Below are positions 48,079-56,145 of a stretch of DNA of 64,000 nucleotides, piece by piece. Position 1 is the stretch's first letter, and the number at the start of each line of letters is the position of its first letter. Source of the DNA: Neobacillus pocheonensis (GTDB lineage Bacteria; Bacillota; Bacilli; Bacillales; Cytobacillaceae); NCBI GenBank assembly GCA_023702235.1, contig JAMQCR010000003.1:768501-832500 (forward strand), written 5' to 3'. The notes beneath the pieces are model-generated. The model had not been told where the DNA came from and searched no databases. It worked only from the letters and a program-made list of their open reading frames with translations. The translations under genes were made by a program, and so were the position numbers.

Positions 48079-49560
48079 ATGCGATTTTCTCTTAGAAATG
48101 ACCTATTAATCCCACAAAAACAGGACTCATTGCCAATCTCAAAAATCGCACACATCCCACAGCCACCGCCAAATCCAAACTTCGCCTTTAACCGTGAACT
48201 GCAACAACTCCTCACCGGAAAACAGCTGCTCCTAGACGATCTTCCTATTCCCTTCGCTGAAATCCAAACCCACTATGAACATGGCTATATTACCTACCGG
48301 AAAGGAATCGTATACAACGGGAAAAAGCCTATCTGTTCCAGATGCGGCAATAAGGATCCCCGATGGTTTGCTGCTTTTCCATGCTCAAGATGTGACGAAT
48401 TATGCCTTTATTGCCGACATTGCCTGATGATGGGAAGAATCAGTACCTGCACACCGCTAATTGGCTGGAATGGCCTAGTGCCGAACATCGAAATGCCTCC
48501 CACCATTCTTGAATGGAAAGGGAATTTATCAGAGGGACAAACCACTGCTTCCAACCGAGTTGTTGACGCTATCCAGCAAAATAAGGAGCTCCTTGTCTGG
48601 GCAGTATGTGGAGCAGGCAAAACGGAAGTGCTCTTTGCTGGGATAGAGGCAGCACTTTCCGTGGGTAAAAGAGTTTGCATCGCCACACCAAGGACGGACG
48701 TTGTCCTCGAGCTCACTCCAAGGTTAAAGTCAGCTTTTCCGAAAATAACGGTTGCTTCTCTATACGGTGGGAGTGAGGACCGCCATCTATTTGCCCCGCT
48801 CACAATCGCCACCACCCATCAGCTGCTCCGTTTTTATCAAGCCTTCGATGCCATGATTTTGGATGAGGTCGATGCCTTCCCTTATACAGTGGAAGAATCG
48901 CTGCAATATGCTGCAAACCAGGCGCGGAAGCCTGTTTCCACGATGGTGTACCTCACTGCGACCCCGAATGAAAAATGGCAAAAGGAATGCCGGGCAGGCA
49001 AAAGGCCATTCACTACTATTCCCGCAAGATTCCACCGCCACCCGCTCCCGGTTCCACAATTTGCTTGGTGTGGCAACTGGCAAAAGCTTTTACAAAAAAA
49101 TAAGCTTCCAGCCAATGTGCTCCACTGGATAAAAGCTCGTCTCGAAATCAATAAGCAGGCACTAATCTTTTTCCCACATATTCCACTCATGGAAAAAGCA
49201 TTACTTATTCTTCGCCAATTTGCGCCTACTATTGAAGCCGTTCATGCAGAGGATCCAAGCAGGAAAGAGAAGGTTCAAAAAATGCGTGCAAAAGAAATTC
49301 CATTACTTCTGACAACTACCATTCTTGAACGCGGAGTGACCTTCCCGAATATTGATGTAGCGGTGATTGGGGCAGAGGATACCATTTTTACCGAAAGCGC
49401 TCTTGTCCAGATTTCCGGAAGGGCTGGGAGGAGTGCGGCCCATCCTAATGGAGTAGTGACCTTCTATCATTATGGAAAAACCGATGAAATGCTAAAAGCA
49501 CGAAGGCAGATTGTCACAATGAATCGGGAGGGGGTTAGGAAAGGGTTGATAGACAGATGA
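48079..49560 (+). CDS. comFA: ComFA, DEAD-box-like ATPase for DNA uptake
   Basis: Membrane-associated ATP-dependent motor that drives single-stranded DNA import during competence. It has an N-terminal four-Cys zinc domain (CSRCGN ... CSRCDELCLYCRHC), Walker A CGAGKTE, motif II DEVDAF, motif III TATP, and in the second RecA domain TTTILERGVTFPNIDVAV and QISGRAGRS. 493 aa from ATG 48079 with AAGAAGGTGT upstream. In B. subtilis comFB lies between comFA and comFC; here comFC follows after 43 bp and comFB is absent. Confidence 0.95.
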   Translation: MRFSLRNDLLIPQKQDSLPISKIAHIPQPPPNPNFAFNRELQQLLTGKQLLLDDLPIPFAEIQTHYEHGYITYRKGIVYNGKKPICSRCGNKDPRWFAAFPCSRCDELCLYCRHCLMMGRISTCTPLIGWNGLVPNIEMPPTILEWKGNLSEGQTTASNRVVDAIQQNKELLVWAVCGAGKTEVLFAGIEAALSVGKRVCIATPRTDVVLELTPRLKSAFPKITVASLYGGSEDRHLFAPLTIATTHQLLRFYQAFDAMILDEVDAFPYTVEESLQYAANQARKPVSTMVYLTATPNEKWQKECRAGKRPFTTIPARFHRHPLPVPQFAWCGNWQKLLQKNKLPANVLHWIKARLEINKQALIFFPHIPLMEKALLILRQFAPTIEAVHAEDPSRKEKVQKMRAKEIPLLLTTTILERGVTFPNIDVAVIGAEDTIFTESALVQISGRAGRSAAHPNGVVTFYHYGKTDEMLKARRQIVTMNREGVRKGLIDR

Positions 49561-49603
49561 CGCCGAATGTCCAGCACCTATGTAAAGAAAAGAGCTGATA
49601 AAC

Positions 49604-50320
49604 ATGAACCCATTTACCCAGGACCGCTGTCTACTATGTCATGAAATTATTTTTCCAGCTGTTGGATGGAATGCGATATTCTCTAGAGAAAAAAGGCATC
49701 ACCTTTGCCCAACTTGTGAAGGAAAGCTTGAAAAAATTGAAGGGGAAACATGTACGATTTGCAGTCGTCCGTTTCAGAATTTAGATGAGAATTTTCGCAC
49801 AGGCGATTTGTGCCATGATTGCCTGCGCTGGGAGGAGGATCCGGAATGGCAGGGTTTTCTTGACAAAAACGAGTCCCTATTTCTCTACAATGACTTTTTA
49901 AAAGAGGTAATCGCCAGATATAAATTCCGCGGGGATTATGTACTTGCAAAAGTATTCGTGGAATTTATCCAAGCGGTACTCCAAACAATGAATGCCGATT
50001 TGCTTGTTCCCATTCCGTTAAGCGGAGAACGGCTTTATGAGCGGGGGTTTAATCAGGCGCAGGCGCTGGTGATTGAATCAGGCTTGACTTCTACTCCGAT
50101 TCTTTCGCGAATTCATTCCGAAAAACAATCGAAAAAAACTAGGTCAGAGCGGATCCATCTTCCACAAGTTTTTCAAATCAGCACTGACATTCCTTTAGAC
50201 GGAAAAAGGATCATTCTTATTGACGATATTTATACAACCGGTTCTACGCTTCGGCATGCCGCAAAACTCCTTAAACGAGAAGGTGCCAAAAGCATTCAAT
50301 CATTTACGCTTGCACGATAG
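49604..50320 (+). CDS. comFC: ComFC phosphoribosyltransferase-like competence protein
   Basis: Competence protein of the phosphoribosyltransferase fold. The N-terminal half has zinc-type Cys pairs (CLLCHE, CPTCE, CTICSRP, CHDCLRW). The C-terminal PRTase region shows LLVPIPLSGERLYERGFNQAQ and the PRPP loop IILIDDIYTTGSTLRHAA. 238 aa, family length. GAGCTGATAAAC precedes the start. It is the last gene of the competence pair; the flagellar genes that follow in B. subtilis are missing here. Two TGTCGAA words lie just past the stop (50326-50341). Confidence 0.94.
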   Translation: MNPFTQDRCLLCHEIIFPAVGWNAIFSREKRHHLCPTCEGKLEKIEGETCTICSRPFQNLDENFRTGDLCHDCLRWEEDPEWQGFLDKNESLFLYNDFLKEVIARYKFRGDYVLAKVFVEFIQAVLQTMNADLLVPIPLSGERLYERGFNQAQALVIESGLTSTPILSRIHSEKQSKKTRSERIHLPQVFQISTDIPLDGKRIILIDDIYTTGSTLRHAAKLLKREGAKSIQSFTLAR

Positions 50321-50383
50321 CAAAATGTCGAATTTGTCGAACAAGATAAAGAAGGCAGTCGTAATACAACCGCCTCACAAAGA

Positions 50384-50890
50384 TCAATAATCCATCTTCA
50401 GAGCCTTATGCGCATTTTCGATATCCTTTCCGAGTAAATGACCTAAGTCGTAAGAAGGATAATATCCATGTTTTAGCATGTAGTTGGAAATCCTTTCGTG
50501 CCCGTGAATGGCGGCAATCAGCTGGTTGGTAAAGGTTTTTCTTAAACCGGCTGTGGCTGTTTCAGTAATTGCTGCGGCAAGACAGCGGACCTGCGCTTTT
50601 TCAAGAGCCAGCAGTTCTCCAGCATAAAAGCCGGCATCCTCCCGTAAGTCCTCGCTCTTTTCTTCGTCCCTTCCTTGATAGCCTTGGGCGGAAGGATAAA
50701 ACTTAAGTAGCTCGTTAATATGCGATTCAAGCTCATGGATGCACTTTTTGTAGAGTTCTTTCAATTCATGGTCTGTTACCTTTTTATAAGACATCTTCAA
50801 TTTCATTAGCCCTAAAGTTTGAAAGGCCACTAGTTCATGCAACTCCATCGTTTCATGCCACGCAAGCATTTTCCTTTCTTCGTGAACCAT
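50384..50890 (-). CDS. CotF-type spore coat protein
   Basis: 168-residue helical protein with a Coat F domain (PF07875) in the C-terminal half: AAAITETATAGLRKTFTNQLIAAIHGHERISNYMLKHGYYPSYDLGHLL. A ferritin-like four-helix region precedes it (MELHELVAFQTLGLMKLKM, ELKELYKKCIHELESHINELLKFY). The start ATG 50890 is set by GGGGGAG; the frame is open upstream. Such proteins belong to the coat or are made late in sporulation, so the host is a spore former. It occupies the place of the flagellar block between comFC and hpf. Confidence 0.82.
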   Translation of the reverse strand: MVHEERKMLAWHETMELHELVAFQTLGLMKLKMSYKKVTDHELKELYKKCIHELESHINELLKFYPSAQGYQGRDEEKSEDLREDAGFYAGELLALEKAQVRCLAAAITETATAGLRKTFTNQLIAAIHGHERISNYMLKHGYYPSYDLGHLLGKDIENAHKALKMDY

Positions 50891-51067
50891 TTGGACTCCC
50901 CCATTCATTTTTTCATCCATGTAGCCTATTCTATGTGTGAAAAAGTGGTATATTGTCCTTCGGAATAAAAAAATTAAACTGGAAGGAAGCACATCACCTT
51001 GAACGGGAAAGAGATTGTCACTATTTACCCGTTGTATTTGTCAATATTTCGACAAAATTATTGTTCT

Positions 51068-51093
51068 GTTTTAGCAGGATTATCATAGGGTAA
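51068..51093 (+). promoter_or_regulatory. Sigma-B-like promoter of hpf
   Basis: GTTTTA (51068-51073), a 14-bp spacer and GGGTAA (51088-51093), close to the general-stress consensus GTTTAA-N12-15-GGGTAT. B. subtilis yvyD (hpf) is under sigma-B and sigma-H control. TTCGACA, the reverse complement of a Spo0A-box core, lies just upstream (51048-51054). Confidence 0.6.
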
Positions 51094-51139
51094 AATAGAA
51101 ATGTAATTACATAGGTTTAAATAAAGGAGGAATCCACTA

Positions 51140-51691
51140 ATGAATTATAACGTTCGTGGTGAAAACATTGAGGTAACTCCAGCAATTAGAGAATATCTAG
51201 AGAAGAAAATTGCGAAATTAGAACGATATTTTACTGAATCACCTGAAGCAAAAGTAAATGTGAATTTAAGATTTAATCAAGATAAAACTTCTAAAGTTGA
51301 AGTTACCATACCGCTTCCACATCTTGTTCTTCGTGCTGAAGAAACAAATGTCGACATGTATGCAGCGATTGATTTGATTACTGACAAGCTTGAACGCCAA
51401 ATTCGCAAGCATAAAACAAAGGTTAACCGTAAATTCCGTGAAAAAGGCGATTTTCCAATTACGTTTACAACTAATGAAAATACAGAGGCTCATCATGACT
51501 TAGATGAAGATGAACTAGAACTTGTTCGAACAAAGCGCTTCGACCTTAAACCAATGGACAGTGAAGAAGCAATTCTGCAAATGAATATGCTAGGCCACAG
51601 CTTTTACGTGTTCACGAATGCGATTTCAAATCGCACCAACGTTGTATACAAACGTAAAGACGGCCGCTACGGCTTAATTGAAGCACATTAA
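51140..51691 (+). CDS. hpf: Long-form ribosome hibernation promoting factor
   Basis: Binds the ribosome and dimerises 70S particles in stationary phase or stress. It has an N-terminal ribosome-binding domain (MNYNVRGENIEVTPAIREYLEKK, about 1-100), an acidic linker, and a C-terminal dimerisation domain KRFDLKPMDSEEAILQMNMLGHSFYVFTNA...VVYKRKDGRYGLIE. 183 aa, standard. AAAGGAGGAAT ribosome binding site. Followed by a strong terminator. Confidence 0.97.
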   Translation: MNYNVRGENIEVTPAIREYLEKKIAKLERYFTESPEAKVNVNLRFNQDKTSKVEVTIPLPHLVLRAEETNVDMYAAIDLITDKLERQIRKHKTKVNRKFREKGDFPITFTTNENTEAHHDLDEDELELVRTKRFDLKPMDSEEAILQMNMLGHSFYVFTNAISNRTNVVYKRKDGRYGLIEAH

Positions 51692-51701
51692 TCATATCAA
51701 C

Positions 51702-51737
51702 AAAACGCAGCTCTGATTTGCCGGGGCTGCGTTTTTT
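51702..51737 (+). terminator. Terminator after hpf
   Basis: AAAACGCAGC/GCTGCGTTTTTT stem-loop. Confidence 0.9.
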
Positions 51738-51825
51738 CGTTTAATAATCTCTTTTGAAAACCAACAGAGTGTTTTTTAATTTCGGTATTGGTGTTAAACT
51801 ATGGATATTAATGGAGGTGTCTCAT

Positions 51826-52392
51826 ATGAGTATTAATCAACCTCACCCGAAGAAAGTAACCTATGCTGAGTATTTAACATGGCCAGATGAGTCGCGCTTT
51901 GAAATTATTGAGGGTATTCCTTTTATGCAGGCTGCACCATCAAGACAACATCAACGTATTGTCACCCTATTCGTAGGGGAACTGTATATATTTTTAAAAG
52001 AGAAATCATGTGAGGTTTATACTGCACCATTTGATGTAAGATTGTCAGGTGCCAACGATGATGAAGAATACCAAGTTGTTCAACCTGATATTAGTGTTGT
52101 TTGCGACGAAAAAAAACTTGATGATAAAGGCTGTAAAGGTGCTCCTGATCTTATCGTTGAAGTTCTTTCTCCTTCCACATGGCAGAAAGATCGGATTGAA
52201 AAGATGAACCAATACCAAAAACATGGAGTTATCGAGTATTTACTTATTTACCCAAATGAAAAAATATTGGAGCAATATATCCTAAATGAAAATGGTATAT
52301 ATGGAACACCTACTATTTTCAAAGAAGAAGAAGAATTCCGTTCTTCGACTTTTTCTAATTTTGTACTAGCGATGAATGACCTATTTTCCTAA
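51826..52392 (+). CDS. Uma2 family endonuclease-like protein (DUF820)
   Basis: 188-residue protein of the Uma2 family (PF05685), a PD-(D/E)XK nuclease fold of unknown role, common in cyanobacteria and found as an accessory gene in Bacillaceae. YAEYLTWPDESRFEIIEGIPFMQAAPS at the start, VQPDISVVCDEKKLDDKGCKGAPDLIVEVLSPSTWQKDRIEKMNQYQKHGVIEYLLIYP contains the PD...EVLS catalytic pattern. ATG 51826 behind GGAGGTG; the frame opens earlier. It sits between hpf and the SEC-C gene, which suggests insertion into the conserved order. Confidence 0.88.
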   Translation: MSINQPHPKKVTYAEYLTWPDESRFEIIEGIPFMQAAPSRQHQRIVTLFVGELYIFLKEKSCEVYTAPFDVRLSGANDDEEYQVVQPDISVVCDEKKLDDKGCKGAPDLIVEVLSPSTWQKDRIEKMNQYQKHGVIEYLLIYPNEKILEQYILNENGIYGTPTIFKEEEEFRSSTFSNFVLAMNDLFS

Positions 52393-52394
52393 TA

Positions 52395-52434
52395 GTAAAG
52401 GAGATGATTCAAATTTTTTGAATTATCTCCTTTA
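52395..52434. other. 18-bp-armed hairpin after Uma2 gene
   Basis: TAAAGGAGATGATTCAA pairs with TTGAATTATCTCCTTTA. There is no T run on the plus strand, so termination is uncertain. The rest of the 337-bp gap to 52729 shows nothing recognisable. Confidence 0.5.
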
Positions 52435-52729
52435 AAAACGGTATATTCCTCATGTCAAGTAACTTTTCATTCACTTACACTTCAACCAATAGCGAGTTCC
52501 TCTTTATGGCCATTCCCTTTCCGAGCTAATCAGAATTTATATCTATAAATTCTGAACGCATATCAACGCAACTACGCCTTTGCCTTTGTCCAAGTCTTGC
52601 CAATCTGCGAGTTTTCTTTATAAAATAGTAAGTATATTTAATAGCAAACTGTCAAAAATGGTACTATTAAAGTCGAGTGAGAGTTTAAATACATAGATAA
52701 ATTAAATTAGGTAGAGGAGCGGAGGTTGC

Positions 52730-54685
52730 ATGAATGTGAAAGTAAGCCGGAATGATACTTGTCCGTGCGGCAGTGGGAAAAAGTACAAAAGATGCTGCGG
52801 GGCACAGAAGGCGGTTTCGATTACACAGGTACTAGAAAACGAGATTGATGACCTGCAAAAGCGGATTCTTCATTTTGCCTATAATTATTATGAAGTAGAA
52901 ATTGGAGAAGCATTTGAGGATTTTCAACAATACCTACATATCGAGGATGAAAACGAGGAGGAATTCTATTATTTCGTCTATAGTATCTGGTTTTCTCTGT
53001 TTGTAAAATTAGATGATGGGAAAACCATTCTTGAAAAATTTATTGCAGCGGAAACGGGGAAAATTAAACGACCAAAGTTGAAGGAAATTTTGAAATCATG
53101 GACGACTGCAAGAACAATTGCCGGGAAAATTACTGGAAGTGAGAATAACACACTGACTGTTGAAGATGGATTTTCGTCAGAAAAATTTGAAGCGATTGTC
53201 ACGAATATGAAAACTTCCTATGATATAGGTTCATTTTTTATTGGAATGCTCTTACCATTTGAGAGGAAATATGTCTTCTTCCCATCACCGTTCGATTTGC
53301 CTGATTTACCATTTGAACAAGCAGTTGGTTTTATTCAACAAACGAGTCGAAACGCTGGGTATCAATCACCACAAGCATTTCTAAACGACTTTTTTATGGA
53401 GATTATGAATGACCTTCCTACGGTTGGCGGGATTGTTGATACAGATGAAATGGAGTGGCCGGCACCGGTTTATAAGGAAGTGGCAGATCGATTTCAACAA
53501 AGGCTGGAGTCTTTCGGTGAACCAGCAGCAATAATTGATTTGGGAGTCATTCTCTGGTATCAATTTTGCCAGAAAAAGCAAAAACGGATTCAGAATCCTG
53601 AACTTTACGTAGCCGCACTTCATTATTTGATTTCAACATTTATCCCTTTGGAATCTGAGTATACGCAAAAAGGAATTGCCAAGCTATATGGAGTTTCAGT
53701 GGGGACAGTCTCAGCTATATATAGGGAAATGGACGATGTGTTAGAGGAAGAAATAACGAAAATTATTGAAATGCCATATGAAGAAGAGCATGAACAATCC
53801 CCAGTCACCCAGTTTAATTTTCAGAAGGGACCAATGGCAACGGAACGTTTTCTGCACGAAGCATTGGCAGAAGTAGAGGGAAAAAATTTCGACAATATTA
53901 ACGAGATCAATGAATTTATGAATAAAAGGCTTAATAACCCAGCCCCGAAAAAGGCAGCTAAAGGGAAAAAAGAGCGGGCAATGGAATTGGTTTACGATGC
54001 CTTTGAAGAAGAAGGCAAACAACGTTATAAGCTGGCTAAAGAAGCGCTAGAGCTAAATCCAAATTGTGCGGATGCCTATGTGATCCTCGCTGAAGGGGTA
54101 GCTAGCCTTGAAGAAGCTTTGGGATTGTATGAAAAAGGAATGAAGGCTGGGGAGAAGGAACTCGGCAAAGCCTTTTTTAAAGAAAACAAGGGCCATTTCT
54201 GGGGGTTGATCGAAACTAGACCGTTTATGCGTGCAAAACTTCATTATGCCGAGGCACTTTATCAGTTAGGGAAAATAAATGAGGCTGCCAAGCAATACGA
54301 AGAGATTCTTGAACTGAATCCAAATGATAATCAGGGTGCCCGCTATTCGTTATTTATTGCCTATTTGGATAAGGGGAATTTGAGAAACGCACATAAATTA
54401 TTAGAACAATACGAGGAAGGAACGGCGCAAGGTTTGTATAACAAGCTTTTGCTGGAATTGCTTGAGCATGGTTTCACCACCAAGGCCACGGAATTATTAA
54501 AAGAAGCAAAGAATCAGAACAAGCACGTAATGGCCTTTTTAACAGGAAAAAAGCGACTTCCAAAACTTGCTCCTGATTATTACGGTTTTGGAGATGAAAA
54601 TGAAGCAATTATTTACGCTGATATGCATCTACAATTATGGGAGAAAATGATGGGGCTGCAGGAGTGGTTGCTAAGTAGTAAGTAA
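52730..54685 (+). CDS. SEC-C motif and TPR-containing protein, 651 aa
   Basis: The N-terminus is a SEC-C zinc motif, NDTCPCGSGKKYKRCCG (residues 7-23), the same module that ends SecA. A long helical middle contains a helix-turn-helix-like stretch (YTQKGIAKLYGVSVGTVSAIYREM, about 315-338). The C-terminal ~230 residues carry tetratricopeptide-type repeats (RYKLAKEALELNPNCADAYVILAEG; KLHYAEALYQLGKINEAAKQYEEILELNPND). Cytoplasmic; function unknown. The HTH-like and TPR parts suggest a regulator or chaperone-type scaffold. GAGGAGCGGAGG precedes the start. Single-gene unit ending at a bidirectional terminator, two genes before secA. Confidence 0.82.
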   Translation: MNVKVSRNDTCPCGSGKKYKRCCGAQKAVSITQVLENEIDDLQKRILHFAYNYYEVEIGEAFEDFQQYLHIEDENEEEFYYFVYSIWFSLFVKLDDGKTILEKFIAAETGKIKRPKLKEILKSWTTARTIAGKITGSENNTLTVEDGFSSEKFEAIVTNMKTSYDIGSFFIGMLLPFERKYVFFPSPFDLPDLPFEQAVGFIQQTSRNAGYQSPQAFLNDFFMEIMNDLPTVGGIVDTDEMEWPAPVYKEVADRFQQRLESFGEPAAIIDLGVILWYQFCQKKQKRIQNPELYVAALHYLISTFIPLESEYTQKGIAKLYGVSVGTVSAIYREMDDVLEEEITKIIEMPYEEEHEQSPVTQFNFQKGPMATERFLHEALAEVEGKNFDNINEINEFMNKRLNNPAPKKAAKGKKERAMELVYDAFEEEGKQRYKLAKEALELNPNCADAYVILAEGVASLEEALGLYEKGMKAGEKELGKAFFKENKGHFWGLIETRPFMRAKLHYAEALYQLGKINEAAKQYEEILELNPNDNQGARYSLFIAYLDKGNLRNAHKLLEQYEEGTAQGLYNKLLLELLEHGFTTKATELLKEAKNQNKHVMAFLTGKKRLPKLAPDYYGFGDENEAIIYADMHLQLWEKMMGLQEWLLSSK

Positions 54686-54716
54686 AAAACTCGAGAGGGA
54701 AGCCTCTCGAGTTTTT
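54686..54716. terminator. Bidirectional terminator between SEC-C and cytochrome genes
   Basis: AAAACTCGAGAGG/CCTCTCGAGTTTTT with a 4-nt loop, between convergent genes. Confidence 0.9.
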
Positions 54717-54719
54717 ATG

Positions 54720-55834
54720 CTAAGGTGTTGTTGTTGCTCCAGACCCGGAGTCTGAGCTTGGGCTTAGGCTTGAGCTTGAGCTTGAACTAGGGCTTTTTTG
54801 AACTTTTGGTGCATGTGCCGCTTCAATTGCTGTTCGAGATGTACCGCCATGGCAGTAGGAGCAAGCTTGTGTATCCCCTGTCTGATGGCCGAAATAAGAG
54901 TTCCGGTAGCATCTTTTGTATTAAATGTTCCCGTTTTTCCATAAATCTCTGTAGTATTGTTATGACATTTCAGACAGAAGGTACGCTCGTCAGAAGAGGT
55001 CCAGGATGTACTAGTTGTCTTGAATTTATCTGCATCAGAAAGTTTTACGTTTCCAAGTTGTTCTCTTAGATTCATTATATTGTTTGAACCGTGCGTATCG
55101 TGACACTCTGAACAAGGAATCGGACCATTTAAGGCACTTCCGGGTAAGAAGTACATTTCGGTTTGTAGTGACAGGTATAACAGATTGCAGATGGCTGTGT
55201 TACTCCCGTTAAGTTGATTGGGTGGCCTTGCTTAAAATTCGTTCCTTCATGGCTTGCAGGGTGATAGCTGCTGCACGCAGGGGCTGAGCCAGAACTTGCT
55301 GTGAAAGCTGCGTTTGAAACCAAGCCATTACTTGTAATCGAACTAGCGCTGATATCTTGTTCGTTATGACAAGCAAGACATTTTTCTTCATCCGCTTTTG
55401 CAAGTGCACCATGCACATTGACAAAGTTGGTGCCATGGCTTGGTGGTTTTGTGGCCGTATGACATTTTTTCAGAATGTATTTTCCTTTACGTAATCCTGT
55501 GCCGATATTGATTTTTGTTTAACAGAACCAGAGCTTAAAAATTGTTGAGAAGCAGGGACATTTTGCCGTTCGCTTTTGCTTTTGCATAATCTTTTACCCC
55601 AGATCCTATGTAGCAATTTTTACACTCCACTTCACTATGGGTGGAAGCTTTCCAAGTATAATATTCTGGTTTCATTTCATGGCATGTTGAGCAAAACTTT
55701 GAGCTTGACGTTGTTTCAACTCCTACAGCACTAAGAGAAAAGAAAAGAACGATAAAAAATAGTGAAATGGTCAGTATTTTAAAAAGATTACGGCGTGAAC
55801 GGTTAGGGGCAAGCTGTTCTTTTTGCTCATACAT
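54720..55834 (-). CDS. NapC/NirT-like membrane-anchored multihaem cytochrome c (several frameshifts)
   Basis: Three frames on the minus strand join into one protein of about 372 aa. A basic head and one membrane anchor (ILTISLFFIVLFFSLSAV) are followed by haem sites in order: CSTCH, CKNC-Y, (C)KKCH, CLACH, CSS-Y-H, CYTCH, CSECH, CLKCH, CSYCH, so up to nine haems. The head resembles the NapC/NirT family that passes quinol electrons to outer partners. Four one-base breaks are inferred: a T run near 55536, a lost C before KKCH near 55467, an A near 55155, and GGGCC read as GGCC at 54887-54890. Two sites have substitutions, CKNCH to CKNCY and CSSCH to CSSYH. The C-terminus is a Ser-rich tail. It may be decaying or may only be poorly read. 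Confidence 0.65.
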
Positions 55835-56145
55835 TTATCCGCTGATTTATACAATTACTTGACTGTTTTTTACAAATCCGCAATTTTGGAGATATGAGTT
55901 ATCACTTCTACAAAATATGTCCATAATGAAACCAACACGTTTGGTGAATATAGGTTAGAAAGATTATAAGTTTCACCAAATAGACAAATTTGTCCGCCCT
56001 ATTAACTTTGTTGTCACTCCATAGCGGAAGTGGTAAGATGAAAAAGAAATTATTGCTTGATTTTGAAAGGATTCGTTGCATTTAAAACGAATCTTTCTAC
56101 TTTAAGGGTTTTTTAGAGTCTCGATAAAAAGGAGCGTTCAAATCA
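55835..56145. other. Divergent region between cytochrome gene and secA
   Basis: 311 bp with one hairpin, AAAGGATTCGTT (56066-56077) against AAACGAATCTTT (56085-56096), in the probable secA leader. No gene seen. Confidence 0.4.
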
